A program made the translations under genes and the position numbers. Below are positions 7,495 through 15,516 of a stretch of DNA of 64,000 bases, piece by piece (positions within the stretch are counted from its first letter, which is position 1; each line of letters opens with the position of its first letter). The notes under the pieces are model-generated. The model saw nothing but the letters and a program-made list of their open reading frames with translations. It made no database searches and had not been told where the DNA came from. Source of the DNA: Clostridia bacterium (GTDB lineage Bacteria; Bacillota; Clostridia; Oscillospirales; CAG-272); contig JAFQFR010000014.1 in the NCBI GenBank assembly GCA_017398595.1, positions 1 through 64,000 on the forward strand, written 5' to 3'.

Positions 7495-9828
7495 TTATTC
7501 ATCCGCATCCACAACGATGATCCGTACCTGTGCACCGGTCGTCAGCGTTCTGTCATAATACACTTCTGTCTTCATCTCCGAAGAAAGCGCCGCAAGCAAG
7601 CCTTCCTCGCCGCTGAGCCATTGTCCCGTAGCTTCGATATAGACCTTCACGGTATCGCTTACCGGGATGTTGCTGTCATTGACTGTGAAATACCATTCGT
7701 CATCATCCGTAAGATAAAAATCAGATGCTTTTGCATTCTTGGCAAGCGTCGGCCTGGAAACAGCGGCGATCTTGGTATAGTTCTGATTGTATCCGCCAAA
7801 GGCAACGCCCATATATCCGCCATAGTTCGTTACCGTACAAATATACCGTTTACTTGCATTCGGGTAGTTATCATTCGTGATCGTGGCACCGTTGAGATAG
7901 ACGGATGCCTGCTGGCTCATGGAAATCCCCTCTTCATCCGTATAAACGGTCACATCACCGTATGCATAGTAGTTACCGGTCACATCGGAAAGAACAAGAA
8001 TGTCGATCAGTCCCGCGCTGTTCAAATGATAAAAAGAAACATACGAATACGCCAAGGTATCCGTCCAATAGATCTCGGAAAGATCCGAAGAGCTTTTACC
8101 GTATTCGCCGCTGAGGCTGTAAACATATCCGCTGCCGCCCCATTCATAGATCAGGCAGCCGGGAGCGAGCGCAACACCGCCCACGGTCATTGCGGTAAGA
8201 TCCACCGTGTCATCCATGGTGACCGATCGGATCAAAGAAGAGCAAGAGATCCTGTCTGTGTCGGAAGTATTCACTTTGACGAGCGAACCGTTCAGTGCAA
8301 GGCTTGCCGAGATATAATCGGGCTTCATGACCAGTCCGCTGCCGCAAAGTGTGACCGTGGTTTTATCGGTAGAAAGGATGCCGTACATCTCCGCAGTTAC
8401 CGTATCCGCAGAATATGCCGCCGCGACCTTGCCGGTGTCCGTCAAAAGCACCGTGACATAGCTGCCGAGTCGAAAATCTCCGAGTGTATCCCATGCACAT
8501 TGCAAAACGCCGATCTCACAGCCGGAGATGGTGATCTTTTCGGCAGCGCTTACCGACGGCGAAGCGGATTCGATATACCCCGTCACCTTGTAGTCGCAAA
8601 CGCGAAGCGTGTTGGTCATCTTGTCATAGTACGCAACATCATACATAGCAAGAGCGGCGGTATCCGTCAGACCGCCGTTTTTTACAATATGATATGCATT
8701 CGCAGAGATCCCGAGTGTCTGCGCGAATTCGGAAGCGGGTGCATCCGAAGATGCAACCGCTACCTCTGTCGAAGAAAGATCCGCGCCCGAAGTCAGAAAT
8801 ATGTAGACGATGCTGCCGTCGTCGCCGTAATAGAAGCGTGCAGACTGATTATGATGGGCATTTACCTTTACATAGCCGGTACTGCTGTATGTACAGATGC
8901 TGCCGGAGCTGATGACGCCTACCGCGCCGTCGATCTTATATGTGTTTCCGTGCATATCGGTAATGCCCGAGATCTTTGCCGAATCGATCACGATATCCGC
9001 ATAGTCGTTTCCGTCGGGAATAAAGCCGACGACTTCCCCCGATCCGTTGAGCATAAGCGTTCCGAAACGTCCTACGAGCGTATCGGGAATCGCGTTCTTC
9101 TGGTCGTAATACGTCATGGTCGCATTCGAATTGTTCATAACGCAGGCAAGCAGATCCCCGGTCGTAGCGCTCGTAACCTTATTGTCAAGCAGAATTGCGG
9201 TAACGGTCGCGGCTGTGTCGTTGACCGTATGATAGTATGCCGTGCCCGATCCCTTTGCCTTTGTCATCAGCGTGTTATACAGGAGAACCGCCGCGTCACC
9301 GCGGGTCACTGTATCGTTTGCCGTAAGGCTGACATTTTCATCGATGCCGAGCTTGTCGGCAAAGATGATATGATCCGCCGGCCAGAGCTTTCCGATGTCG
9401 TTTTCCGTATAGCCCAGAAGTCTGAGCAGCATGGTGACGAACTGACCGTACGTCATCTCATCGTCGGGACCGAAACAGCCGTTTCCGTAGCCGCTGACCA
9501 GTCCTTCACGGTAGGCAAGATTCACATATCCCGCATACCACGAACTGCTCTTTACATCCTGAAACAGGCTCTGATACATATAGCTGTTGACCGACGACTC
9601 CATGCCGAGCGTGCGGACCATCATGGCACAAACCTGCGCTCGGGTGAGCGAAAGCGAGGGGCTGTATGTAGTCGCGCTCGTGCCCGTAACGATCCCCATA
9701 CTTTCCAGAGCCGCCACAGCATCCTCGGTCGTCTCATCGTCAATATCGGCAAACGCAGCCGCGCCCATTCCCAGCATAGCCGAAAAAATCGCGGCGCATA
9801 AAACCCATAACAATATTTTTTTCTTCAT
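7495..9828 (-). CDS. SLH-domain cell-surface protein
   Basis: A 777-residue secreted protein starting MKKKILLWVLC, with AAGGAG seven bases before the ATG; a longer reading upstream has no ribosome site. The signal peptide ends at about AAAFA (residue 28). Three S-layer homology domains follow: about 29-75 (with YSPSLSLTRAQVCAMMV), about 88-140 (FQDVKSSSWYAGYV, CFGPDDEMTYGQFVTMLL) and about 145-195 (VTRGDAAVLLYNTL). SLH domains bind pyruvylated secondary wall polymer. The remaining 580 residues are beta-rich, Ser/Thr/Asp-rich and not recognised. Its start is 31 bp downstream of the MacB-like permease gene with no terminator between, so it is probably the last gene of that operon and may work at the wall with that export system. 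Confidence 0.87.
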   Translation of the reverse strand: MKKKILLWVLCAAIFSAMLGMGAAAFADIDDETTEDAVAALESMGIVTGTSATTYSPSLSLTRAQVCAMMVRTLGMESSVNSYMYQSLFQDVKSSSWYAGYVNLAYREGLVSGYGNGCFGPDDEMTYGQFVTMLLRLLGYTENDIGKLWPADHIIFADKLGIDENVSLTANDTVTRGDAAVLLYNTLMTKAKGSGTAYYHTVNDTAATVTAILLDNKVTSATTGDLLACVMNNSNATMTYYDQKNAIPDTLVGRFGTLMLNGSGEVVGFIPDGNDYADIVIDSAKISGITDMHGNTYKIDGAVGVISSGSICTYSSTGYVKVNAHHNQSARFYYGDDGSIVYIFLTSGADLSSTEVAVASSDAPASEFAQTLGISANAYHIVKNGGLTDTAALAMYDVAYYDKMTNTLRVCDYKVTGYIESASPSVSAAEKITISGCEIGVLQCAWDTLGDFRLGSYVTVLLTDTGKVAAAYSADTVTAEMYGILSTDKTTVTLCGSGLVMKPDYISASLALNGSLVKVNTSDTDRISCSSLIRSVTMDDTVDLTAMTVGGVALAPGCLIYEWGGSGYVYSLSGEYGKSSSDLSEIYWTDTLAYSYVSFYHLNSAGLIDILVLSDVTGNYYAYGDVTVYTDEEGISMSQQASVYLNGATITNDNYPNASKRYICTVTNYGGYMGVAFGGYNQNYTKIAAVSRPTLAKNAKASDFYLTDDDEWYFTVNDSNIPVSDTVKVYIEATGQWLSGEEGLLAALSSEMKTEVYYDRTLTTGAQVRIIVVDADE

Positions 9829-9859
9829 AGGAAACTCCTTGATGTAATTTAAAAATATA

Positions 9860-11056
9860 TCAATCGTGGCGAAGCGCATCGATCGGATTCAGTCTCGCCG
9901 CTTTTCTTGCGGGCAGGAAACCGAATACGATACCGATGAGCGCCGATGCGCCGAAAGCAACAGCGATCGAAACGACCGACGGCGCTACGGTCAGCGTTTC
10001 GCCCATCATATTGCTGATGACATTCGATGCAACCGAGGACAAACCGTATCCGCAGATAATACCGATGATACCGCCGATGGCACTCGTCACGGCAGCTTCG
10101 ATCACAAACTGCGTCAGAATGAACCGCTCCTTTGCGCCGAGCGCCTTTCGGATACCGATCTCTCTTGTACGCTCGGATACCGAAACCAGCATGATATTCA
10201 TAATGCCGATACCGCCGACCACAAGCGAAATGCCTGCGATCACGGTGAGGATCAGCACGACCAGATCGATCATCTCGGTCATCATTTCCAGCATTGCCGC
10301 CATCGTCGTGACCGAATATGCATTTGAGCTTCTGAGGATCGCATACAGCGCATCCTCGATGATCTCCTGTCCCGCGTCTACCAGGTCATCCGAGACCGCG
10401 GTGACGATATAAGAGGAGACAGTGCCCGAATAGGAAAGTCTTGCAGCGGTAGAATACGGAATATAGACTGCGTCATCACTTCCGCCCTCGTCGATCTCGT
10501 CGTCGATCTGCTCGAGAACACCGACGATGGTAAATACCTCGCCGCCGATCCGCAGCGTTTCGCCGAGCGACTGCCCGTCAAACAGTACCTGATCTACATA
10601 GCATCCGACGATACAGGCTCTTGTGCGCTTCTCCATATCCATATAGCGGAAACCGCGTCCCTCGGCGACCGTATAGCCGTATATGTCAAAATATTGTTCG
10701 CCGACACCGGTAGCGGTCGTATAACTGAGCGTATCACTGCCGATCTTCACGGAGCTTCTCATGGAGACCATCGGGGAGATGTATTCAAAGCAGGCGGGGT
10801 TTTCTTCCACGATCGCAAACATTTCCTCTTCTTTGACCGTACCGGAGGATCCCGATCCCGTGATCGACACCGTCATGACGTTCGTGCCGACACTGGCAAA
10901 CGAATCCGTAATGTAGCCTTCCATTCCATTGCCGAGACCGACGATGACCATGACCGCGGCAATACCGATGATAATGCCCAGCATGGTGAGGAAAGAGCGC
11001 ATCTTGCTGCTGAAGATATTGGATATGGCAAGGGAAAAGCTTTCTGTAATTTTCAT
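9860..11056 (-). CDS. MacB-like ABC transporter permease
   Basis: A 398-residue permease. The N-terminal membrane helix (SFLTMLGIIIGIAAVMVIV) is followed by a large extracytoplasmic MacB-type core domain (about 45-260) and a C-terminal FtsX domain with three helices, including the conserved SERTREIGIRKALGA segment. Such proteins are mechanotransmission permeases that drive extracellular transfer of peptides, lipoproteins or drugs rather than classical transport through a pore. The gene overlaps the ATPase gene by 4 bp and belongs to the adaptor-ATPase-permease operon. Confidence 0.93.
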   Translation of the reverse strand: MKITESFSLAISNIFSSKMRSFLTMLGIIIGIAAVMVIVGLGNGMEGYITDSFASVGTNVMTVSITGSGSSGTVKEEEMFAIVEENPACFEYISPMVSMRSSVKIGSDTLSYTTATGVGEQYFDIYGYTVAEGRGFRYMDMEKRTRACIVGCYVDQVLFDGQSLGETLRIGGEVFTIVGVLEQIDDEIDEGGSDDAVYIPYSTAARLSYSGTVSSYIVTAVSDDLVDAGQEIIEDALYAILRSSNAYSVTTMAAMLEMMTEMIDLVVLILTVIAGISLVVGGIGIMNIMLVSVSERTREIGIRKALGAKERFILTQFVIEAAVTSAIGGIIGIICGYGLSSVASNVISNMMGETLTVAPSVVSIAVAFGASALIGIVFGFLPARKAARLNPIDALRHD

Positions 11057-11781
11057 GCGCCTGTTCCCCCCATATGTTCATCCGAAAAGGCACCCTCGGT
11101 GGGACCGTCATAGATCACCTTGCCGTCGGCAAGCCGGATGATGCGCTCTGCGGTTGCCGCGATCGAATTGTCATGCGTGATCAGCACAACGGTATTTCCC
11201 TGCTGGTGCAGATCCTGCAGCATGCCGAGAACCTCCCGGCTCGTGCGGGAATCCAATGCGCCCGTCGGCTCGTCTGCAAGGATCACGGACGGGCTGTTGG
11301 AAAGCGCTCTTGCGATGGAAACACGCTGCTGCTGACCGCCCGAGAGCTGATTCGGTTTGTGGCGGATCTTATCACCGAGTCCTACCTTTTCCAGCATTTC
11401 TTTTGCGATCCTGCGGCGCTCCCCTTTCGGTCTGCCCGCATACATCAGCGGCACTTCCACATTTTCGAGCAGATTCATCTTGGGAAGCAGGTTGTACTGC
11501 TGAAAGATGAATCCCAGCTTTTCATTTCGTATTTCCGCGAGTTCATTTTTATCCATCTGCCCGACGTCGCGACCATCGAGCAGATAGGTTCCCGAAGTCG
11601 GGACATCAAGGCAGCCGATAATGTTCATGCAGGTCGATTTACCCGAACCGGATTTACCGACGATCGCCACAAACTCATTTTCGTATATGGAAAAGGAAAT
11701 ATTATCCGCCGCGCGCACTATATCTTCGCCCATGTAATAGGTTTTGCATACCGAGCGAAATTCAACAAGCGGTGTTTTCAT
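11053..11781 (-). CDS. MacB/LolD-type ABC transporter ATPase
   Basis: A 242-residue stand-alone ATPase with Walker A GKSGSGKS (about 40-47), signature LSGGQQQRVSIARAL, and Walker B VILADEPTGALD, the hallmark of the MacB/LolD/FtsE group. The last ~20 residues extend slightly past the usual end. Its ATG shares one base with the TGA of the adaptor gene (TGATG), and its end overlaps the permease start. It powers the permease encoded next. Confidence 0.95.
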   Translation of the reverse strand: MKTPLVEFRSVCKTYYMGEDIVRAADNISFSIYENEFVAIVGKSGSGKSTCMNIIGCLDVPTSGTYLLDGRDVGQMDKNELAEIRNEKLGFIFQQYNLLPKMNLLENVEVPLMYAGRPKGERRRIAKEMLEKVGLGDKIRHKPNQLSGGQQQRVSIARALSNSPSVILADEPTGALDSRTSREVLGMLQDLHQQGNTVVLITHDNSIAATAERIIRLADGKVIYDGPTEGAFSDEHMGGTGA

Positions 11782-13538
11782 CAGAAACCGCCTCCCGGCA
11801 TGCCGCCTCCGCTGGGCATTCCGCCTCCGCTGTTTTGTCTGCCGCCGCTCTGCATACCGCCGCTGTTACCGCCCGGCATACCGCCGCTCTGCATACCACC
11901 CGGCATCATCATATCAAATCCGCCGGACGTTGTCGTGATGGTTCTGGAAATATAGGAAACGGTATCCCCTTCGGAAAGACCCGACTTGATCTCCACATAA
12001 TCCTCGTCGGACATGCCGATCTCTACGGTGACATATTCGTATCCCTCGGGGGCACCCTCGCCCGTGCTGCCGTCGGCAGTCTTGACCAAAACGCGGTTGT
12101 TGCGCTCTACCGCATCGACAGGGATCGTCAGTACGTCGGTCACGCCCTCGACCGTGATCACAATATCCACATTCATGCCCGGCAGAAGTCCGTCGGTCAC
12201 ATCGATACGAATATCTACGGGATAGGTCGTAACGCCGCCGGAAGTCGTGCCGTTTACGCCGACACGGGTGACCACGCCGTCAAACACGGTACCTTCCACC
12301 GCATCGGCAGTGACCTTCGCACTCTGCCCTACCGCGACCGACTGAATATCCAGCTCATCTACCGCCAGCGTGACCGTAAGATAAGACAGGTCATAGATCA
12401 TGCAGAGCATATCGCCGCCGTCCGCGGTTTCACCCGCTTTCAGAACCTTTCGGACGACCGTTCCGTCGATCGGCGCCGTAATGGTGTAGTTCTCCAGCGT
12501 TTCGTTCAGGTTATCGAGTGAAAGCTGTGCATCCTCGACCGATTCCGCAGCGCTTTCGATCTGATCTTCGAGATTTTCGGAAGACAGCTCCATCAGCACA
12601 TAGCCCGCGCTGACAATATCGCCGTTGGTCACATTGAGTTTATCCACGTCGCCGGAAACGCCCGCATGAACCACCTCAGTAGCACTGGCACACAAGCCAT
12701 CCGTGCTGGTGATCGTCGGATAAATGTTTCCGCTGAGCCATGCAGTGGCACTCGTGCCGATATACAGCGATCCGGAGTTCCGGATCTGCACGGTCACGGC
12801 AAAGCAGGTCACACCTGTTTCCGAGTAACGGGTCAGTGTGGAAACGCTCGAAACAGTTCCCGCAACATTGAGCATCTGACCGGGAACCGAAACGGTCGCA
12901 GGCATGCCGACATAAATGTCATCCATGTATTCCACGCTGTAATACTCTGTGATCGTCAGCGTGGAAATATTTTTGATCGTCAGGATCGCAGCACCCGAAT
13001 TGACGGAACCGCCGACGTCCACGTTGAGTCCGCTGACAACGCCGCTGATCGGCGCCGTGATCGTCAGCTCCTTGCGGTCGGCAACCTTTTCGTCATAGGT
13101 TTCCTGTGCCTTTTTCAAGTTTTTTTGTGCGCGCTCAAGACTCTCGTTCATATCCGAGCTGTCGATCACATACAGCACATCGCCCTCTTTTACGGTGTCG
13201 CCCTCCGCAAACGTATCCGAAAGAATATCACCGCCGACGCGGGTCGATAACGTATACGAATCCGCAGATTCCAGCGTTCCGCTGCCCGAAAGCTCTTCGG
13301 TTATATCGCGGCGTTCTACCTGTGCATATGTATAGGTGATCTCTGCCGGGCCGACATTTCTTCCGCCGAAGAAGTGCGTATACACATAAAAAGCTGCTAT
13401 AGCAAGAACGACCAATAGAACAACGATCTTGCAGATCGTTTTAACGGTCTTTTTACGTTTCCTTTTCTTTACCGCCTTCAACTCCTCAGCGTTTGCAATC
13501 GGTTGCGTGTTTTTTTCTTTGCCAAGCTTCATGGTCAT
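11781..13538 (-). CDS. MacA/HlyD-family adaptor with Gly/Met-rich tail
   Basis: A 585-residue membrane-anchored adaptor: a basic cytoplasmic start, one membrane helix (about 34-55), a biotinyl-lipoyl-like first half (GDTVKEGDVLYVID), a helical hairpin (SLERAQKNLKKAQETYDE), the second half ITAPISGVVSGLNVDVGG, a second helical/lipoyl-like insertion near ESAAESVEDAQLSL, then beta-barrel and membrane-proximal domains. The last ~45 residues are repeats of GGM/PGG with about eight methionines. In organisms without an outer membrane such adaptors link the permease to the wall or to substrate. The start is one of two close ATGs behind GAGGAG. First gene of the operon. Confidence 0.9.
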   Translation of the reverse strand: MTMKLGKEKNTQPIANAEELKAVKKRKRKKTVKTICKIVVLLVVLAIAAFYVYTHFFGGRNVGPAEITYTYAQVERRDITEELSGSGTLESADSYTLSTRVGGDILSDTFAEGDTVKEGDVLYVIDSSDMNESLERAQKNLKKAQETYDEKVADRKELTITAPISGVVSGLNVDVGGSVNSGAAILTIKNISTLTITEYYSVEYMDDIYVGMPATVSVPGQMLNVAGTVSSVSTLTRYSETGVTCFAVTVQIRNSGSLYIGTSATAWLSGNIYPTITSTDGLCASATEVVHAGVSGDVDKLNVTNGDIVSAGYVLMELSSENLEDQIESAAESVEDAQLSLDNLNETLENYTITAPIDGTVVRKVLKAGETADGGDMLCMIYDLSYLTVTLAVDELDIQSVAVGQSAKVTADAVEGTVFDGVVTRVGVNGTTSGGVTTYPVDIRIDVTDGLLPGMNVDIVITVEGVTDVLTIPVDAVERNNRVLVKTADGSTGEGAPEGYEYVTVEIGMSDEDYVEIKSGLSEGDTVSYISRTITTTSGGFDMMMPGGMQSGGMPGGNSGGMQSGGRQNSGGGMPSGGGMPGGGF

Positions 13539-13665
13539 CTAATCTCCTCATAAATTCATTGCAGGACCTGTCAAGTTCGATCCTTTTCGGCTATACTTTT
13601 AGGGTATAAATTCAAACTAAATCCAACCTTAAAAAACAGCTCCGACATGTGAAAAGAGCTGAGAC

Positions 13666-13687
13666 GTTACGTGAAGATTACATGAAG
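13666..13687 (-). promoter_or_regulatory. 11-bp tandem direct repeat, likely response-regulator site
   Basis: Two adjacent 11-mers, GTTACGTGAAG and ATTACATGAAG, agree at nine positions. The helical-turn period is typical of sites bound by OmpR/PhoB-type response regulators. It lies about 130 bp upstream of the adaptor gene. The binding protein is unknown. Confidence 0.55.
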
Positions 13688-13825
13688 TTTTCTTCTCACC
13701 CTCCCGACGATTGTCAATATATGCAGAATAAATTCTTAACAAGGAAGCCAAGAAATCAAGCGAAAAATTATCACAGTTTTGCTTTCGCACAGCGGTCTGT
13801 TTTTCGCCAAAATTCACAAAAAGGC

Positions 13826-13854
13826 TTGGCATTCTTGGAAATGTATGGTATACT
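13826..13854 (+). promoter_or_regulatory. promoter of the amino-acid symporter gene
   Basis: TTGGCA (13826-13831), 17 bp, TATACT (13849-13854), 50 bp upstream of the start codon. Confidence 0.8.
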
Positions 13855-13904
13855 ATAAAAGCGCGTGCTGTCGCGACAAATAAAATTATGGGAGTTTCTG
13901 TACA

Positions 13905-15323
13905 ATGCTCATAAAAATCATCAATTTTATTTACGACCGACTATGGGGAGATCTGATCACCATTCTCCTACCGAACGGCGATACGCTCGGTCTCTCGTTT
14001 TTGGTGATCGTGCTGCTCGCCATGGGCATCTATTGCACCATCCGAACAAAGCTTCTGCCCGTGCGCCTGTTCCCCGAAATGATCCGTGCGGTCAGTGAAA
14101 AAGAGAAAAAAGAAAAACACACCCTCTCCGGTTGGCAGGCGCTGATCGTTTCCACCGCAACGCGCGTGGGCATGGGCAATCTTGCCGGCGTCGTCGCGGC
14201 GATCTCCGCGGGCGGCGCAGGTGCGGTATTTTGGATGTGGATCACGGCGCTGATCGGCACTTCTTCCTCGTTTGTGGAGTCGGTCCTCGCGCAGAAATAT
14301 AAAACCGCAGATCCGATCTACGGCGGCTACAAGGGCGGTCCCGCCTATTACATCCACGCATTTGCGGAAAAAGTACGCAAGAAGAAGCTCAACCGCTCCG
14401 TACTTGCGATCCTGTTTGCCGTCTCGGGTCTGATCTGCTGGTGCGGCATCAGCCAGGTCGTCGGAAACTCGGTGACCGAGGCATTTGAAAACGCTTTTTC
14501 GATCAAGCCGATCTATACCATCATAGCACTTGTACTGATCTCCGCAGTGATCGTTCTGCGCAAGAATGCAACGGTCAAGGTGCTCGACATCATCGTGCCG
14601 ATCATGGCAGGCTGCTATTTCCTCATCACCATCTTCATTCTTGCAAAAAACTTTGCACTGCTCCCCGGTGTTTTCGGCAAGATCTTTTCCGAGGCATTCG
14701 GCATCCGCCAGGTAGTTGCCGGCGGATTCGGTGCCGTAGTCATGAACGGTGTCAAGCGCGGTCTGTTCTCCAATGAGGCAGGTTCCGGCTCCGCTCCCTG
14801 TGCAGCCGCTGCCGCCGAGACCGACGATCCCGCAAAGATCGGACTCACGCAGGCGCTCGGTGTGCTGATCGATACCGTCGTCATTTGCAGCTGCACCGCG
14901 TTTATCATGTTACTGGTTCCCGAGGAGACCGTCGCCACGCTCGAGGGCATGTCGCTTCTGCAAGTAGCAATGACCTATCACCTCGGCACATTCGGCAATG
15001 TTTTCATAGCGATCACGCTGTGGCTGTTTGCTTTCTCCACCTTTATCGGCGTTCTGTTCTATGCACGCTCCAACATTTCCTATATCTTCGGCGACAAGCA
15101 ATGGGCGCAGACAGCCTATAAGCTCGTCACCCTTGCCATGCTGTTCATCGGCGGACTTGCCGCCTATGAGGTCGTTTGGACAGTCGGCGACATCGGCATT
15201 GCGCTGATGACCATCTTCAACGCGATCGCGCTCTTCCCGATGTGCGGCGAGGCAATGCAGATCCTCAAAAACTACGAGCAGAAAAGAAAAGCGGAAAAAC
15301 TGCAAAAGAAAGCCAAAACATAA
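13905..15323 (+). CDS. alanine/glycine:cation symporter (AGCS family)
   Basis: A 472-residue integral membrane protein with about ten helices. AGCS hallmarks are visible: GNLAGVVAAISAGGAGAVFWMW near residue 90, FVESVLAQKYK, the GGYKGGPAYYI loop, and LFSNEAGSGSAPCAAAAA near residue 290, which contributes to substrate and sodium binding. It imports alanine or glycine with Na+ or H+. GGGAG lies 13 bases before the ATG. It has its own promoter and appears monocistronic. No clear terminator follows; the MATE promoter begins 9 bp after the stop. Confidence 0.94.
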   Translation: MLIKIINFIYDRLWGDLITILLPNGDTLGLSFLVIVLLAMGIYCTIRTKLLPVRLFPEMIRAVSEKEKKEKHTLSGWQALIVSTATRVGMGNLAGVVAAISAGGAGAVFWMWITALIGTSSSFVESVLAQKYKTADPIYGGYKGGPAYYIHAFAEKVRKKKLNRSVLAILFAVSGLICWCGISQVVGNSVTEAFENAFSIKPIYTIIALVLISAVIVLRKNATVKVLDIIVPIMAGCYFLITIFILAKNFALLPGVFGKIFSEAFGIRQVVAGGFGAVVMNGVKRGLFSNEAGSGSAPCAAAAAETDDPAKIGLTQALGVLIDTVVICSCTAFIMLLVPEETVATLEGMSLLQVAMTYHLGTFGNVFIAITLWLFAFSTFIGVLFYARSNISYIFGDKQWAQTAYKLVTLAMLFIGGLAAYEVVWTVGDIGIALMTIFNAIALFPMCGEAMQILKNYEQKRKAEKLQKKAKT

Positions 15324-15331
15324 AATTGCTA

Positions 15332-15360
15332 TTGACTCTTCTGCATGAAAATGGTAGAAT
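15332..15360 (+). promoter_or_regulatory. promoter of the MATE leader transcript
   Basis: TTGACT (15332-15337), 17 bp, TAGAAT (15355-15360). The start of transcription is expected near 15366, right at the first base of the structured leader. Confidence 0.85.
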
Positions 15361-15364
15361 AACC

Positions 15365-15500
15365 ACGGTCATCGGAGGACCTTTTCAACGTATTGAAAGG
15401 TTGGATAAGATGTCGTACACACTGTTTCTTCGGAGGGTGTATCGCCGTAGCGATATGCCCGGATAAGGGAAACGGCTGTGTACGGTGTCTTATCCTTTTT
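15365..15500 (+). ncRNA. tandem-module structured leader with terminator, candidate riboswitch
   Basis: Two homologous RNA modules. Module 1: TCGGAGG (15372-15378), stem ACCTTTTCAA, loop CGTA (15389-15392), stem TTGAAAGGT, GGATAAG (15403-15409), closed by ACGGTCAT/ATGTCGT with one bulge. Module 2: TCGGAGG (15430-15436), an 11-bp stem around loop CGTA (15446-15449), GGATAAG (15461-15467), closed by GTTTC/GAAAC. The segment 15403-15420 can also pair over 18 positions (three G-U) with 15478-15495, followed by TTTTTATTT: a terminator enclosing module 2. Because 15403-15416 is used by module 1 or by the terminator but not both, stable module 1 should permit transcription. The downstream gene is a MATE pump; the guanidine-IV (mepA) riboswitch class sits in that context in Clostridia, but I cannot confirm a match to its consensus. 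Confidence 0.8.
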
Positions 15501-15516
15501 ATTTAAGGAGATCTGT

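Larger units (their letters stand above)
13539..13904. other. divergent intergenic region, macA-like / symporter
   Basis: 366 bp without a gene, holding the control regions of the two divergent units. It contains an 11-bp tandem repeat (13666-13687), a weak stem-loop CAGCTC-N13-GAGCTG (13637-13661) followed by a T-run on the minus strand, and the symporter promoter at 13826-13854. No convincing -35/-10 pair for the minus-strand operon was found. Confidence 0.7.

Noticed and set aside
11785-11930. Short GC-rich repeats that could be a regulatory array
   Set aside because: They encode the Gly/Met-rich C-terminus of the adaptor protein in frame.
15365-15500. Assignment to guanidine-I or guanidine-II (mini-ykkC) riboswitch
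   Set aside because: The GGUCCGAGAG-type core of class I is absent, and the loops are CGUA rather than the ACGR tetraloops of class II. Class IV remains possible but unproven.
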